Origin: Phoma sp. XZ068
Lineage: Eukaryota > Ascomycota > Dothideomycetes > Pleosporales > Didymellaceae
Length of the DNA: 64,000 nucleotides
Assembly: GCA_004835665.1 (NCBI GenBank)
Contig: RBKR01000004.1
Location: 682,001 to 746,000, forward strand
Direction of reading: 5' to 3'
Positions 12,138 through 24,130 of this stretch are shown piece after piece (within the stretch, counting starts at the first letter, position 1; every line of letters begins with the position of its first letter). Position numbers and translations under genes: made by a program. The notes under the pieces were generated by a model. It searched no databases and was not told the DNA's origin. It was given only the letters and a program-made list of their open reading frames with translations.

Positions 12138-14337
12138 CTACTTGAGAATGCTATCACCAGCCCGCCTCCTATCCTTCTTCAACGGACTAAACGTAAACGC
12201 CTCCTCACTTAACATCCCAAACCCGCCACTAATCGGCCGACTCCCCTTCCCCAGCACACTCTTCCCCAGCGCGCGTGCAGCAAACAATCCCTTTCCACTT
12301 CCCATACCCAAACCCACAGGCTTCGGCTGCGACCCGTCCTCGCCATCCTCATCGGCATCGAACAGCGTCTTCCCCGCCGTAGCACCAAGACGGCGCTTCT
12401 TCTTCTTCTCGGCGGCAGGCTCCTTGGTGAAGTTTGCGAAACTCATGAGAGACTTGCGGGGCTTGGGTTTCGAGGTGCCGTCTTTCTTTGCCTTGAGGGT
12501 TGGGCCGCCGTCGTCGGCGTCTTTGAGGGGGACTTTGGTGGGGGGGTTTTCGGAGTCGTCCTTGGAGGTGTTGTGGGAGGTGTCTGCTTCTTCGCTGACG
12601 GCTGCGAGGACGGAGGAGAGAGCGGTCTTCTTGCGGGGACGAGGGTTTGCTTTGACCGAGGCGGTTGGGGCGAGGGGCTTGTTGGACTTCAGTTTTGGTG
12701 CTTTGATGGGCGCGACTTGTTCTTCGGGCTCTTCGTTTTCGTCTTCTTCGACGATGGGCGAGGCGGGGGCGACGCTTGTGCGGTTCAAGAAGGGGGTCAG
12801 TGAGAAGGTTGATGTATCGCCCATGGCGGATACGCAGGTGCCGCGCTTGAAGCGTTTGGTTGGCGCGTCTCCGGGGGTGCCTAGGTTTGTCTCTGGCTCG
12901 ACGGATGCTGCGGCGCGCTTGCGAATGTTCTTAACGGCCTTTGTGGCTTCGGTGGCGGTCTTTGCAGGCGGTGCGGTCTGCGCCCTTTCTACGCGCTCGA
13001 GCTGGGCTTCCTTCTCCTTCAGCTTTTCTTTTGTCGTTCGTAGCTTCTCGCGGAAGGCATTGAGTTTGTCGTCGAGGACAGTGTTCCGGCCCTGGAGCTC
13101 GGCAAGAGTTTTGGTATACTCCTTCTCTTGCTTCTTGCGCTCGCGCTTCTCTTCCTCAAGTTCTCTCTGTGCATCGCCAGCGTGATCTGTCTGCTGGGAA
13201 CCCTTCTTCGCTGCCTTCTCTGCCTTCTGACGCGCTTGCTTCTCCAGCTCAAGTTCCTCCCGGAGCTGCTCGACCTCCGCATTTCCGGAGCCAGCTTTCT
13301 TGAGGGCCTTCTCCGCCTTGACTCGCAAAGCCTTTTCTTGCTCCAGCTCCTGGCGAACCTCCTCCAGCGCAGCATCATGCTCCTCGTCACGTTTGCCCGC
13401 CTTGGTATCCTTCTTGGCTAGTTTTTCCAGTTTCGCTTCTAGCTTCTCAGTGGCCTTTTGTTGAGACTCCAGGTCCGCTTGTACCTTCTCGACAGCCCTC
13501 TCAGCCTTTGCGACAGCAGCTTCTGCCTTTATGCGATCTTTCTTCTCGGAAGCAAGCTCCTTGCGGACTTCCTCGAGCTCATTGCGCATCTCATCGTCTT
13601 GCTCCATCTTCTTTCCTTGCTTTGAGATCGTACGGGCAGATGTTCGCTTCTCGTTCTCGAGTTCGACTTGCAGTGTGGTAAGTTGACGCTGTAAGGAGAG
13701 CTTCTCGGATAGTAAGCCCTGGTTCGATTCGACTTGGGCGCGCAGGTGCTCGACTTCAGGACGGAGGGATGAGATCTCGCGGGACAGGGCGAGTTTTTCG
13801 GAGAGGGTCTTGTTTGAGTCGGATGTGACGTTTTCCATAGCCTTAAGTTCGGCCTAAGTGATGTGAGCTATGAGTGGACGGTGGTTGAAGCAGGTGCACG
13901 TACCTTGAGATTCGCGATTTCCCTCGACTGAGTGCGGATCTGGTTCTGTGCCGCTTCACCTTGGGCCTTTTGTTCGTCCAGGCTCAGAAGCGCATCGTCT
14001 AGCGCGTTCTCTAGTTCGTCTGAGCGGGCTTGTTCTTCCTCGAGCTGTTCGTGCAGGTCGCTATTGTCGCTCTCCAGGAGGCACTGGCTGACTCGCAGCT
14101 TCCGGATATCCTCGTCCTTTGCAACGACTTCGACGGAGTGTTTGCTTCGTGCAAGGGCTAATTCAAGGCTTGCGCTGCGCAGCGAGTGTTGGAGCTGGAA
14201 GTTGTTGATGTCAGTGTTTGTGTACAAAGGTGCAACAACAAGCCGATGAGGCTCCGCTAGGCTCCACTGGACGTGCGTTCACTTACATCTTTGATCTCAT
14301 AGCTATGATCTATATCTGAGTCCACGGCAACGGCCAT
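12138..14337 (-). CDS. Coiled-coil protein with conserved C-terminus, function unknown
   Basis: The model is complement(12138..13853, 13904..14194, 14287..14337), 685 aa, with introns of 50 and 92 bp. After a 17-residue first exon (MAVAVDSDIDHSYEIKD), residues from about 20 to 390 are almost continuous heptad-like sequence rich in Glu, Lys, Leu and Ala, so a long coiled coil is predicted. The C-terminal third is basic and Ser/Pro-rich. It contains a short hydrophobic motif (TFSLTPFLNRT), an acidic patch (EEDENEEPEE), several basic clusters (KKKKRR) and a Gly-rich end (GLGMGSGKGLF) finishing in FSPLKKDRRR...SILK. SP and TP sites are frequent, as in mitotic Cdk substrates. The architecture resembles spindle, kinetochore or nuclear structural proteins, but I cannot name an orthologue. 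The gene is transcribed divergently from OST3 across about 400 bp. Confidence 0.85.
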
Positions 14338-14737
14338 GGTGTTATTACTGTTGAATGATGTGCAGATGTCGTAGGGTAGGTGTGAGTGTTCTGGAGGGGT
14401 GGACGCGACTTGTGGATGGTAAACAAAACACCGTGGATGCGCGGCAGAGTGTCAGAACACCAACACTGAGCAAAGTAATGGATTAGATCAAATGTAAAGC
14501 CAAAAGGAACAGATGACCAAGTAGTATTCAGTTGGCTGGAAATTATTGTCATACACACTTCTCAATTGTTTTCCTGCATCTTGGAGGTATACGCTGTGTT
14601 CACCATAGCCGGCATCCCCAGATCCCTGCAGTCTTGGCAGCATTACGCATGCTGGAGGCCACGTTAAGCATCGCCGACCTCACCAGCAGCTCTCCTCCAA
14701 GCTTCGCCCCGCCACGACCACATTTTCTACCGACACA
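14338..14737. promoter_or_regulatory. Shared divergent promoter region
   Basis: A 400-bp space between the start codons of the coiled-coil gene (minus) and OST3 (plus). It should carry both promoters. I see no strong TATA element and no small gene. Confidence 0.5.
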
Positions 14738-15830
14738 ATGCGGTGGTTCCAGGTCCTCACAGCTTCGCTGCTCCCCTTTACAGCTCTTGCAGCCAAGAAG
14801 ACCGGCGACAAGTTCGTCGACGCCCGCGCCAAATCGCTCGACATTGGACGCCCGCTCAAGCTCGATGACGGCGGCTATGGATCTTTGACCAAGGGCCAAC
14901 GTGACTACTCGGTTGCCGTGCTGCTTACTGCCCTCGAGACAAGATTTGGATGTGCTCTTTGCCGAGAGTTCCAGCCGGAATGGGATCTGCTGGGTAAGAG
15001 CTGGGTCAAGGGCGACAAGGACGGCAAGACAAGGACACTATTTGGAACATTGGACTTCTTGGACGGAAAGAACACTTTCCAGTCGGTATGGCGGACCCTT
15101 TGAAATGTGATGGTGAACTTGTTGACTGACATCATGCAGCTCCAACTACAGACAGCCCCAGTGCTCCTCTTCTTCCCCCCCAACGTCGGCCCCAACGCAA
15201 AGGTCGATGCGCAGCCAGTCCGCTACGACTTTACTTCTGGGTAAGCTGCCCTCACACATCCACCGCAAACAGCCACTGACACCTCACAGCCCTCAAGCCG
15301 CCGAGCAGATCCACGCCTGGATCTCCCGTCAACTCCCCGCCGACGTCCCCAAGCCCAAGATCTCGCGCCCCATCAACTGGGTCAAGATCGTCTCCGTCAC
15401 CACCGCTGTCCTCGGAGGTGTCACCGCTCTCGCTGTCGCCTCGCCTTACATCCTTCCCCTGCTTCAGAACCGCAACCTCTGGGCCGCCTTCTCTCTAATC
15501 ACGGTCCTGCTTTTCACCTCTGGACACATGTTCAACCACATCCGCAAGACACCCTACGTACAAGGTGACGGCAAGGGCGGTATCAGCTACTTTGCCGGTG
15601 GTTTCAGCAACCAGTTCGGTCTCGAGTCGCAAATCATTGCTGCCATCTACGGTGTTCTGGCGTTTGCGACCATCTCGCTTGCGCTCAAGGTTCCCAGGAT
15701 TGCGGATGCAAGGGCCCAGCAGTTCGCTGTGTTCTTGTGGAGCGGTGTTCTACTGTGCATGTACAGCTTCCTGCTTAGTGTATTCAGGCAGAAGAACGGC
15801 GGATACCAGTTCTGGCTGCCCCCGTTCTAG
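14738..15830 (+). CDS. OST3: Oligosaccharyltransferase subunit Ost3/Ost6
   Basis: This is a subunit of the ER oligosaccharyltransferase that transfers N-glycans to proteins; its lumenal thioredoxin-like domain acts on substrate cysteines. The model is join(14738..15085, 15140..15240, 15290..15830), 329 aa, with introns of 54 and 49 bp. A signal peptide is visible (MRWFQVLTASLLPFTALAA). The lumenal thioredoxin-like domain carries the redox motif C72-A-L-C75. Four hydrophobic segments follow in the C-terminal half: around VSVTTAVLGGVTALAVASPYI, AAFSLITVLLFTSGHMF, IIAAIYGVLAFATISLAL and FAVFLWSGVLLCMYSFLLSVF. This is the standard Ost3/Ost6 layout, and the length is normal. The ending YQFWLPPF is typical for fungal members. 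Ost3 and Ost6 are hard to separate by eye, and most filamentous fungi carry one gene. Confidence 0.95.
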
Positions 15831-16096
15831 ACGATGCGACTATAGAAGGAGAAGACAGCAGCTAAAATCCAGGATCTTCGTTAGGCCTTTAGGGAAGAAG
15901 AGGTGCCATCTGTACGTCACATTACTGGGTAGATGCTAGATGTATGAGCTACCGAGTCAAAAGGCGTTTGGGTGCAATTTGGGATTGAGATGAAGCGCCG
16001 AATCCAACAATTTACCATGTATCATCAATTCATACCTTTGCATACTTCATATACCACCCTGAGTCGAGTTTCAGATACTCATAGCAACGGAGCATA

Positions 16097-17062
16097 CTAC
16101 TGCTTGCCCTCATAGTCCCTCGCCCACACACTCTTGAACTTCTCCTTATTGACGGCAAACTCCAGCAAATAGTCCCTCTCCAGGTCGTGCGTCCTCCGTC
16201 CCAGCAACACCAGACTGTGCAGCGGCTTACCCAGATCAGCGTCACAGAGCTCACCCAGCGTTCCAGCAACAATCTTCTCATCCTCTGCGCCCACGCGCGC
16301 AACACCGACCGCCAGCGACTCGCGGCTGTACACGCCCTCCTTCTTGACATCCTCCTCAATCTCCAGCATCTGCTGCGCACACTGTGCCACAGTCATGTAG
16401 CGCGGAGGCTCGTAGATCTTCCGCCCGCGCGCCATGTTCTCCAGACTCTGCTCCTTCACTTTGATGTCCAAGAGCACTAGTGTGTGCAGGCCGATGGTCA
16501 CGTTCTCTGCGATGCGGTCGTAGAAGGAGGCGGGCTTCCAGTTGTCGAGGAAGAAGACCATGGACACGGTCTGCCCGAAGTTGTACAGCTGCAGGCCCGT
16601 TGTGCCGATCGAAGTCAGAATGGAGGCATTGGGGACGGAGCGCGTGGGGATGGAGAGTTCGCGCGCGCGCAGGACAAGATCAGTGTGTGTTGTTGCTCTG
16701 TAGGGTATTAGTTGATTGCTCTAAATGTGTAGGATAGTGTAGGTGCATACCCAAAGGGATCGCCCACAACGAGGAATGCAACGTCGACTTTGTCTGCGTC
16801 GGCGAGGATGTCGTCGCTGGATGATTCGACCATTTCGCGGTCGGCGATGATTACTTCGCGGCCATAGAAGGACTCCTACTGCGTGATGATTAGCAATGTC
16901 ATACCTTGAGAGATATGTTCAACTCACAAGCACTTCCTTGTCCACAAGCAAGACGGCCGTGTATGCTTCCAGGTACACGCGCTCGGCCTTCTTGACGATC
17001 TCAAGACCACGGACGGTGATGTCCTTCTCATCCGCGAGACCGAGTCCTACAAGGTACAACAT
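16097..17062 (-). CDS. DPH5: Diphthine methyl ester synthase Dph5
   Basis: This methyltransferase uses S-adenosylmethionine to methylate the modified histidine of elongation factor 2 during diphthamide synthesis in the cytosol. The model is complement(16097..16697, 16751..16875, 16928..17062), 286 aa, with introns of 53 and 52 bp. Family landmarks are the start MLYLVGLGLADEKDIT, the GREVIIADREMVE segment, VAFLVVGDPFGATTHTDL (cofactor site, restored by splicing), SIPTRSVPNASILTSIG, and the region GLQLYNFGQTVS then FFLDNWKPASFYDRI. The length agrees with eukaryotic Dph5. The gene is divergent from SPT3 with only 332 bp between the start codons, so the two probably share promoter sequence. Confidence 0.97.
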
Positions 17063-17394
17063 GTTTGCAGTCTGTGGTGTGATATATTGTGGAAAGAACG
17101 GCTTTGGTGGGGGACATGTACGATTTTCAAAAGTTCGCGGGGCTGGCTTGCGCTCGTAGGGCTGAGCCGAGCAAGGGTGTGTCGCGCTAGGGACCCTCAA
17201 ACCGCGTGCCTGTGTGCGGCTTCCATCAGTTGCGCCGGGCTCGCGCATCGACTGACAAACCGTGGGCGCTGCTTGGGGAAGCCTGTGAAGTGTGGAAGCG
17301 AGGAGGCGTACGCTTTTCTGGATCATCTCGCTCATTGCGACCAACGCAACCATCACCGCGCCCTCGCGCATCTACCTCCACCTGACCGTCCACC
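17063..17394. promoter_or_regulatory. Short divergent promoter of DPH5 and SPT3
   Basis: 332 bp separate the two start codons. The stretch is the only place for both promoters and 5' untranslated regions. No clear TATA box or repeat is seen. Confidence 0.55.
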
Positions 17395-18760
17395 ATGGCG
17401 GACAAGGACAAGATGGCGAAGTACCGTACGGAGATCCAACAGGTAGGTCACTTTCGCAGTCGTTCAGTGTTGTCTTTGTTCTTTTTCTTGTTTTGCTTCT
17501 CTGATATCTTGCGCTCGTCCTCTTTTCCCCTTAACACAGACACGAGCGTACATATCGCCCAAACGTCTTCATAAGAGCTTCGGACTACACGTCTATCATT
17601 TCATTTCATCTTCGACTTCCCTGTCAAAATCGTCGTTTCTTTGACCTTTACACGACCATACTCTGTCCTCAACGTTCCCGCCTCCCTATCCATTCTTTCC
17701 CTTCCCCATTTCCATACTTGCTCCTTCCTGAAGCAACACTCTGTACTCCAACGATGTCGAACCCACCAGCTAACACTATCAGATGATGTTTGTCTCCGGC
17801 GAAACCGGCGAACCATCCCCTGAAACAACCACCCTCATCGAATCCATAGTGCAAGACCAAGTGCAGCACATGCTGCGCGAATGTACATCGCTCGCAACAC
17901 GGCGAGGCTCCAAATCAATCTCCACAGACGATCTATTCATGCTAATCCGGCACGACCGCGCCAAAATCTCACGATTGCGTCACTTCCTCCAGTGGAAAGA
18001 CGTACGACGCTCCGTCAAAGACAGCGACGACAAGGGCGGCGACGCCGGCGCAGACGTCGGCACCGGCGACGCTGACCTCGCAGCTGGCGTCATAGGCGGT
18101 GGGCCCACTGGTCCCGGTCCCGAGGCAGGCAAGAAGGCGAAGCGAGCCAAGGTCGATTTGGTGTGGGATGTGCATAGTTTCTTCACCGAATTTCCGCCGC
18201 TAAAGGACGATGTTGAGGACGAGGAAGAAGAGGAGATGAACTTCGCGACGCTGCAGCGCCTCAAGAATGCGGATGAGCGCACCAAGAATATGACGCGTGA
18301 GGAGTACGTGCATTGGTCTGATTGCCGACAGGCGTCGTTTACCTACAGGAAGGGCAAGCGGTTCAAGGAGTGGGCTGGGTTCGGGCTGATTACGGATTCC
18401 AAGCCGTCAGACGATATTATCGATATCCTTGGTTTCCTGACGTTTGAGATTGTGCAGACGCTCACGGAGGAAGCGCTCAAGGTCAAGGATGCAGAGGACG
18501 CGTATAAGAAGAGTACGGGCGGCGAGCAGAACCGGCTGAAGAGGAAGAGGGAGAGGGGCCTGTTTGATCCACCCGAGGAGGCAAGAGAGCCTGTCCAGCC
18601 TGGACATGTGCAGGAGGGGTACAGAAGACTGCAGCGAGGGAACAACAAGTCAAGAGCTATGTTGAATTTCACGAGGAATGTGCATCGGGCGGCACTGAAG
18701 TTGGTAAGTGTTTTATTCTCTCATGTTGCGCGTTGAGATTCTAACAGCGAACAGATTTGA
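17395..18760 (+). CDS. SPT3: SAGA complex subunit Spt3
   Basis: Spt3 is a histone-fold subunit of the SAGA coactivator that helps deliver TBP to promoters in the nucleus. The model is join(17395..17442, 17783..18703, 18755..18760), 324 aa. The N-terminal histone-fold region spans EIQQMMFVSGE (made by joining exons 1 and 2) to STDDLFMLIRHDRAKISRL and FLQWKDVRR. A Gly-rich linker and an acidic run (DVEDEEEEEMNF) follow. The C-terminal half contains DIIDILGFLTFEIVQTLTEEA, typical of Spt3's second histone fold (TFIID-18-like). Intron 1, 340 bp, is much longer than others in this window. The last exon is proposed to be only ATT TGA, giving ALKLI. Use of an earlier acceptor at 18747 would instead add about 19 residues, so the C-terminus is uncertain. 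Confidence 0.92.
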
Positions 18761-19244
18761 TGGCCGGCTCTGTTGGTCATTGGTATGGGAGGATGGCGTT
18801 AAGGATTTCTTTGATGTGTAGGAATTGGCGGCATGGTGTCTGGCGTTGCGTAAGGGCATATGTTTGAAGCCTCGATCATTCCAGTAGTAGTCCGTTGTGT
18901 TTGAAGTGATCAGGGCTGCGGTCGTGGCAAGCTAGTGTCGAACATGGTTGTACAAGACATCAATTCATCAAAGACCTGGGGACAATAAGAAAGAAGATTA
19001 ACTCCAAGATTGACCACTCGTTTCTAATGTGCCGATGCATCCTATCCCTTTTTGATGGACATTCATAAGCATCGGGAGTTCAGAAGAGGCAGCCTTGTCA
19101 GTCGGGTATGCAGCATGGAGAAAAGTGCTCGTTTGCAACCCAGACGTACATGAAACATGACCGCATATGCCGAGATAGAAAGGAGATATACGCCCTCCTT
19201 TAACCCTGAAAAGACCCACGCCGGTTGTTTATCATGTCGTCCAT
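18761..19244. other. Intergenic, convergent 3' ends
   Basis: About 480 bp between the SPT3 and RPL19 stop codons, which face each other. I see no gene and take it as 3' untranslated sequence of both. Confidence 0.6.
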
Positions 19245-20174
19245 CTACTGCTCGTCGCCCAGCTGAGCAACACGCTTCTGCTGCACACGCTCCTGCCTCC
19301 TCTCCCTTGCGGCCTTGGTCTTCGCGCGCTTGGCGTCCATCTCCTCCTTGATAGCCCGGTCGCGAGCCTTCTCGGCCTTGGCCTTGTGGATCTGCGCTGT
19401 GTCAGTAGCCAGACTCTGAGCGGGGGTGACAGAATCATGATGTCATGTTAGGGTAGACGTACGTGCTCAACGAGGGCACGCTTGTGCTTGAAGGTGTTAC
19501 CCTTGGAGAGGTGGTACAGCTCGTGGTAGAGGTGCTTGTCGATCTTTCCGGCGGCGCGGTACTTGACCAATAGACGACGGAGGACACGGAGACGGCGCAT
19601 CCAGAGGATTTGGCTGTGATTCCGTGTCAGCAACTGTTCCATGTGCGTCTGCTCACCGCACTCTGCTATGTCGCATCCTTCATATCGCGTGCGGTGGCCT
19701 TGTCGGAGGTGCATACCTGGGCATACGAGCATCGGCGGTACCCTTCCTCTTACCGAAACCACGGTGACGACCAATGCGGCGGGCGGCGGTCAGCTCACGG
19801 GCGCGGGCGCGCGAGTGCATGGTGACGGGCTTGCGGATGATGAGGCCATCCTGGACGAGCTTGCGGATGGTCTGGCGAGAGTTGGCGTTGGCAATCTCGC
19901 TGGTCTCGTTGGGGTCGAGCCAGATCTTGCGCTTGCCGCAGCCGACAACGGAGGCCGCAAGGCGCTTCTGCGTGCGGAGGTTGACCCTGTGGACATTCCC
20001 GTCAGTATTCTGCTCTCGTGGTGGGTTGCAGCGGCGTGAGGGAGAGTGTGCAAAGAGGGGCTCGCCACTTCTCGACTCGCTCTAGGAGCAGCACCGCGAG
20101 TCGGGGAGAGCGTGGGACAGTCGCAATTGCTTCTCGATCGATGGGTATAGTGTATGCGGCCGGGTTCCTTACAT
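19245..20174 (-). CDS. RPL19: Large ribosomal subunit protein eL19
   Basis: This is a structural protein of the 60S ribosomal subunit. The model is complement(19245..19391, 19463..19613, 19717..19986, 20173..20174), 189 aa, with introns of 71, 103 and 186 bp (3' to 5' along the gene: introns 3, 2 and 1). The protein begins MVNLRTQKRLAASV and contains GCGKRKIWLDPNET, RRIGRHRGFGKRKGT, WMRRLRVLRRLLVKYR and HLYHELYHLSKGN, all hallmark eL19 segments, with a Lys/Arg-rich helical tail. The start codon itself is split: exon 1 contributes AT at 20173-20174, followed by a GTAAGG donor, and exon 2 begins with G. A similar split is known for S. cerevisiae RPL19 genes. The length matches fungal eL19. Confidence 0.96.
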
Positions 20175-20793
20175 TTTCGATGATGTTGTCGACGGTGGTC
20201 GTGGGTGAGCTGCGGGTTAGTACGTCGAGACGTCGAGACGTAAAGGAAAGTGTGCGGTCCTCGCTTAGGGCACACCTCAATTTTGGGCCAAGCCCGCGCT
20301 AGCCCGTTTCCCCTCACGTGCCGCATCATTCATTACGCCGCGAAACGCAGTTGTTTCGCAGTGAGTTGGTATTGTTGACTGTTCAGACAGCAAATCGCCT
20401 GTAACCGCTCATATCGTCTGCAAATTATTCACGCAATTGGTTGCAATGCGCTTGCATCGTTTTTTTCGAGATCGCAGTCACGGCCCGAAAGAGATCTCGT
20501 CAGCCACTTCAGGCAGACTTGTCGCAGCGCTCTCCGCGTTCTCCGACCTGTAGCAGTGCACTCAATCCTGGCCGGAGACATTTGGTGGTCGTAGTCTCTC
20601 ACGTCAGTCAGTATGTGCTCACAGTGACTCATTTTAGCTTGTCGCAAGCTAGGCTCGTAACGAGTGTGCCAGGAAGCTGCTTTTATTAGTGGCAACGCTG
20701 GACGTCTTCACAACATGCATCCTGAGGTCACGTCAAAATGATTGTAAACTGGTGTTGATATTATCGTAGACATGCTTGCTATTCTCCTTCTGT
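20175..20793. other. Intergenic region upstream of RPL19
   Basis: About 620 bp between the RPL19 start and the stop of the BRE4-like gene. It should hold the RPL19 promoter and 5' leader. I see only short chance frames. Confidence 0.6.
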
Positions 20794-23700
20794 TCACTGC
20801 AACTTGAGGTCCTCTTCACTCAGCACGCCATACAGCTTCTCAATCTCCTGCCCGATAATTCCAAGATCATGCGCCAACTGTGCAGTCACCAAAGCTGTGT
20901 GATACGTCAGTACAATGATTCAGTCTACAGGCGTAACTATGCGGTGACTCACCATAAGCATACAACAGCTCATAGTCCTCATCCTTGGCTATGACCTTGC
21001 CTAGTCCAGTTTGCCTGAACTCGAACACCTTCGCAAGCAGCCGGTCTCTGGTATGCTCAACATTTGGCAAGACGTCGTTCAGCGGGTACGCCAACTTCAT
21101 CGAAGATGCCATGACTATAACAGATTAGTTGCTGCAGATCAGTGTACATGTGATGGGCCGAGCTTACCAGAGAACAAATGGCTAATTCGCCAACTGAGTT
21201 CAGTCCATTCCTTTTTGGTGTACTTCAGCACTTCCTTCTCACCTTCCGATGCCTTAAGATCCTTCAGTATGATGAAGTTCATAGCGTGCATGCTATCCAG
21301 TATGCGGCTCGTTGCACCTAAGATGACCTTGAAACTCTTCGCAGGGAACGGGCCTCTGAGCTCGAACTCGAAAGTTGCAGCGGTGCAGAGCGTTTCCAGG
21401 TGGTTCAGGAAGCGCCGCAACTCTAACTCCTCACGTTCACTCATGTATGAGTAAGGCTTGTGGGCGTCGCCTAGGTTGGCTTCGAGAAGAGTCTTGAGCG
21501 GACCGCGCTTCCAGATCAACCCCATCTTGAGCCATAGCAGAGAGGTACCCTTCTTCAGCTTTCGTCGTGCAGAGATGGGCCAGATGAGCCTAGTGACCAC
21601 GATACCCCAGATGCATCCAACCATGACAGCTACAACACGGTGCAGTACGATCTCCCAGATCTCAGGGGAAATTCCACCCTCATCGCTGTCATCTTCATCC
21701 TCATCCTTAACTGAAAGTGAGTAGGCATACAGAGCTGACAGATTGTAGGTAAGCAAGATGAACCGACCCATGGGACCCTTGCCTTTGCCAACGATGATGT
21801 AGAAGCAAAGCAGGGAGACAAGCCAGCCAAAGAAGCCGAGTAAGTAAGGATTTTCGTCAGCCACGATCCACGCAATGATAGCAAAGACAGCTCCAAGACA
21901 GGTACCAAAGAATCGCTGGAATCCAGTTGTGTTGGATGCGCCAATCGTCATGGAGCACACCAACATGTAAGACAGGAGACCCCACTCGCCGCGCCAATGC
22001 CCGTACAGGTCGCGAGTCGGTTCGATGAAAGCCCACATGGCGTAGAGAACGGCACCAATACCAACTTTGACAGCGTACTTCAGATCATCTCTTCTGAAAA
22101 CGGACAGAGCAACCCAGGTGCGGTACGATAGTGGTTGTTCTTTCTCAGACTTGTAAGGGTCACCACGTGTGGATTTGCGGTAGATGGGGTTATGGATCTC
22201 ATGTGAGCCACCAGGTGTTTGATTGGTACCTTCGTCAATCAGGCTCGAGTTCTCTGTACGCTGTCAGTACTCGATAAGGTTTCGAGTAAGGACAAGCCCT
22301 TACCCGAGTCGTTGCCCTCTGGTCGTTTGGCAGTGCGCCCTTTCCGCCAAAACATAAGCCATCCCCAACTCCTGCGACGTGGGTAACGAATAACGTTCGT
22401 CTTCAGTTCTTCAAGTACGTCCAGGAAGACCACCATGTCTTCTGCAAAATCTTCTAGCGAGGAACTGAAATAACCGCAGCTTGCAGCCACCTCTTCAAAG
22501 TCAGCAGCGATAGCCGCTGATCCAGTCTTCGTTGGTATTTTGGTCTTGTAGACGACATCGAGTGCTTCACGTTTAGCGCCTGAAAAGAGTGCCTTTGCAT
22601 CCACCAGACTGTGACGAAAGTGTTCATTGATAGTCATGTTGTAATCCGGTCCCGGTCCGAATGGTAGCTCTGAGAGCACTTCGCGTAGCGTGTATGTCAG
22701 CGATTTCTGTGACGTTAGCAATCTGATGAAGCTTTGGAATGAGATCTTACCATAGGTGGTCCCAGGTGGGCGATGAAGACGGAGAACATGTCTGCGGGTG
22801 TAAGATTGGATTGTACAAAGCCCGGGAGCCTAGAAGAGTAGTCACGGTTACTGGACTCGTCGTCTGAAGCATCAGCTGAAGGCTGCACGGACGGTTCGCC
22901 TGTGGTAGGCTCGGGAAGCTCGTCGATAGAAGCAAGGATGCTGGTGCGTCGTTCTGTATGACTGAGGCTTGGAGAGAGTAGCTGAGGTGGACTTTGCGAC
23001 ATATTGTGCTCAGAAAAGATGGATGAAGTGACTGTGCCGTTCGCAGGCATACTTTCTGATGGGGTGCCAAAGTTTGTGTTGGACTGTGCGAGAAGTGTAA
23101 ACTGCGTCTCTGCTGCACTCCTCAAGCCACCGATGCTCTGAATCAGTTTCTCGAGACACTTGACCAACCGCGCACTGATCTTATATTCCTCTTCAGTGCC
23201 AAGTACATAGTGTTCAAACTTGGCTTCTGCCAGGTTCTTCACAAGTGTCTTGTACGTCGACTGGCTTTTGTTCGAAGATTTGACGAAAGAATCGTTCCTC
23301 AAGTCCTGCTCGGCGCCAGAGAGAAAGCTGCGGGCGATGGCATTTAGATTTTCAGCCATTGCATCGGTGGATTGAATGAACGTATCACGGTATTCTGTCC
23401 GCGCCGATTTCGGTCGTACCAGAAGAGCCACTGCCGCAGATGCTGTACATCCCATGATTATCATCTTCAACACTTGCCAGATCTTGACGTACGAAAAGGT
23501 TGCATTCTGTACAGCCCCTTCTTTAGTCAACACTGTGATCAACGCAAGTGATGTTAAGGAGCAGGCCACGTTGACCAGCGGATTGCCCAGCTTGTGTTTG
23601 GTCCAACCTACGAGACCTAGGCCGGCTCCACAAAATACAATGAGGACGATGACATGCCCAACGACCAGAAGATGGTGGTGTCCAAACCAGGCAGATACTG

Positions 23701-24130
23701 CCATGCTCGAGAAGGACACAAAAGCAGCATACATGAAGGCAGCAAACGCTAATATGACAGCTTCAATCATGCTTCCAGCTGAGCGGGCAGGATGGAAGTA
23801 AACTGTAATGGTAGCGACCATGTGCTTTCCATCGTTCTTGCCCAGCAACCCAGCGATTTGAGGCACGAATGTAGCCAATGACCCCAAGATGTATGCCAGC
23901 GAGCACTTCAATATGCCAATACCGGTCGGAGAGATCGCGTATGCGTAGGCCTGTCGTAGTCGGAACTTGAACTCCTCCCAAAACCTCTTGAACTTCCCCA
24001 GCTCTTCATGTCGTGCGGGATCGAACTGGCCGGGCGCAAGCAGGAACTCGGAGGATTCAGTGTTGCGGTGGAAGGATCGTCGAAGTGTGAAGTTTCTTTC
24101 GACGCGCTCGCCAGTCTTCGGTTGTATCAT
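20794..24130 (-). CDS. BRE4/FUSC-type multi-pass membrane protein
   Basis: The model is complement(20794..20894, 20953..21114, 21168..22253, 22304..22706, 22751..24130), 1043 aa, with introns of 50-58 bp. The protein has two hydrophobic blocks. The first (about residues 70-240) includes ILKCSLAYILGSLATFVPQI, MIEAVILAFAAFMYAAFVSF and VVGHVIVLIVFCGAGLGLVGW. The second (about 650-850) includes WGLLSYMLVCSMTIGASNTT, LGAVFAIIAWIVADENPYLL and VVAVMVGCIWGIVVTRLIW. A Ser-rich cytosolic loop lies between. This duplicated arrangement is that of the fungal brefeldin-A-sensitivity (Bre4, ArAE/FUSC-like) family, related to aromatic acid exporters. The substrate is unknown. ATG 24130 is chosen because an in-frame TAG lies a few codons upstream; the GTG just before it is unlikely to be used. 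Confidence 0.88.

Noticed and set aside
12070..13185. A 371-codon open frame on the plus strand
   Set aside because: It lies opposite the coiled-coil gene's C-terminal region. Its Ser/Phe/Arg-rich composition is the mirror of the Lys/Glu/Ala codons on the true strand, and it has no domain.
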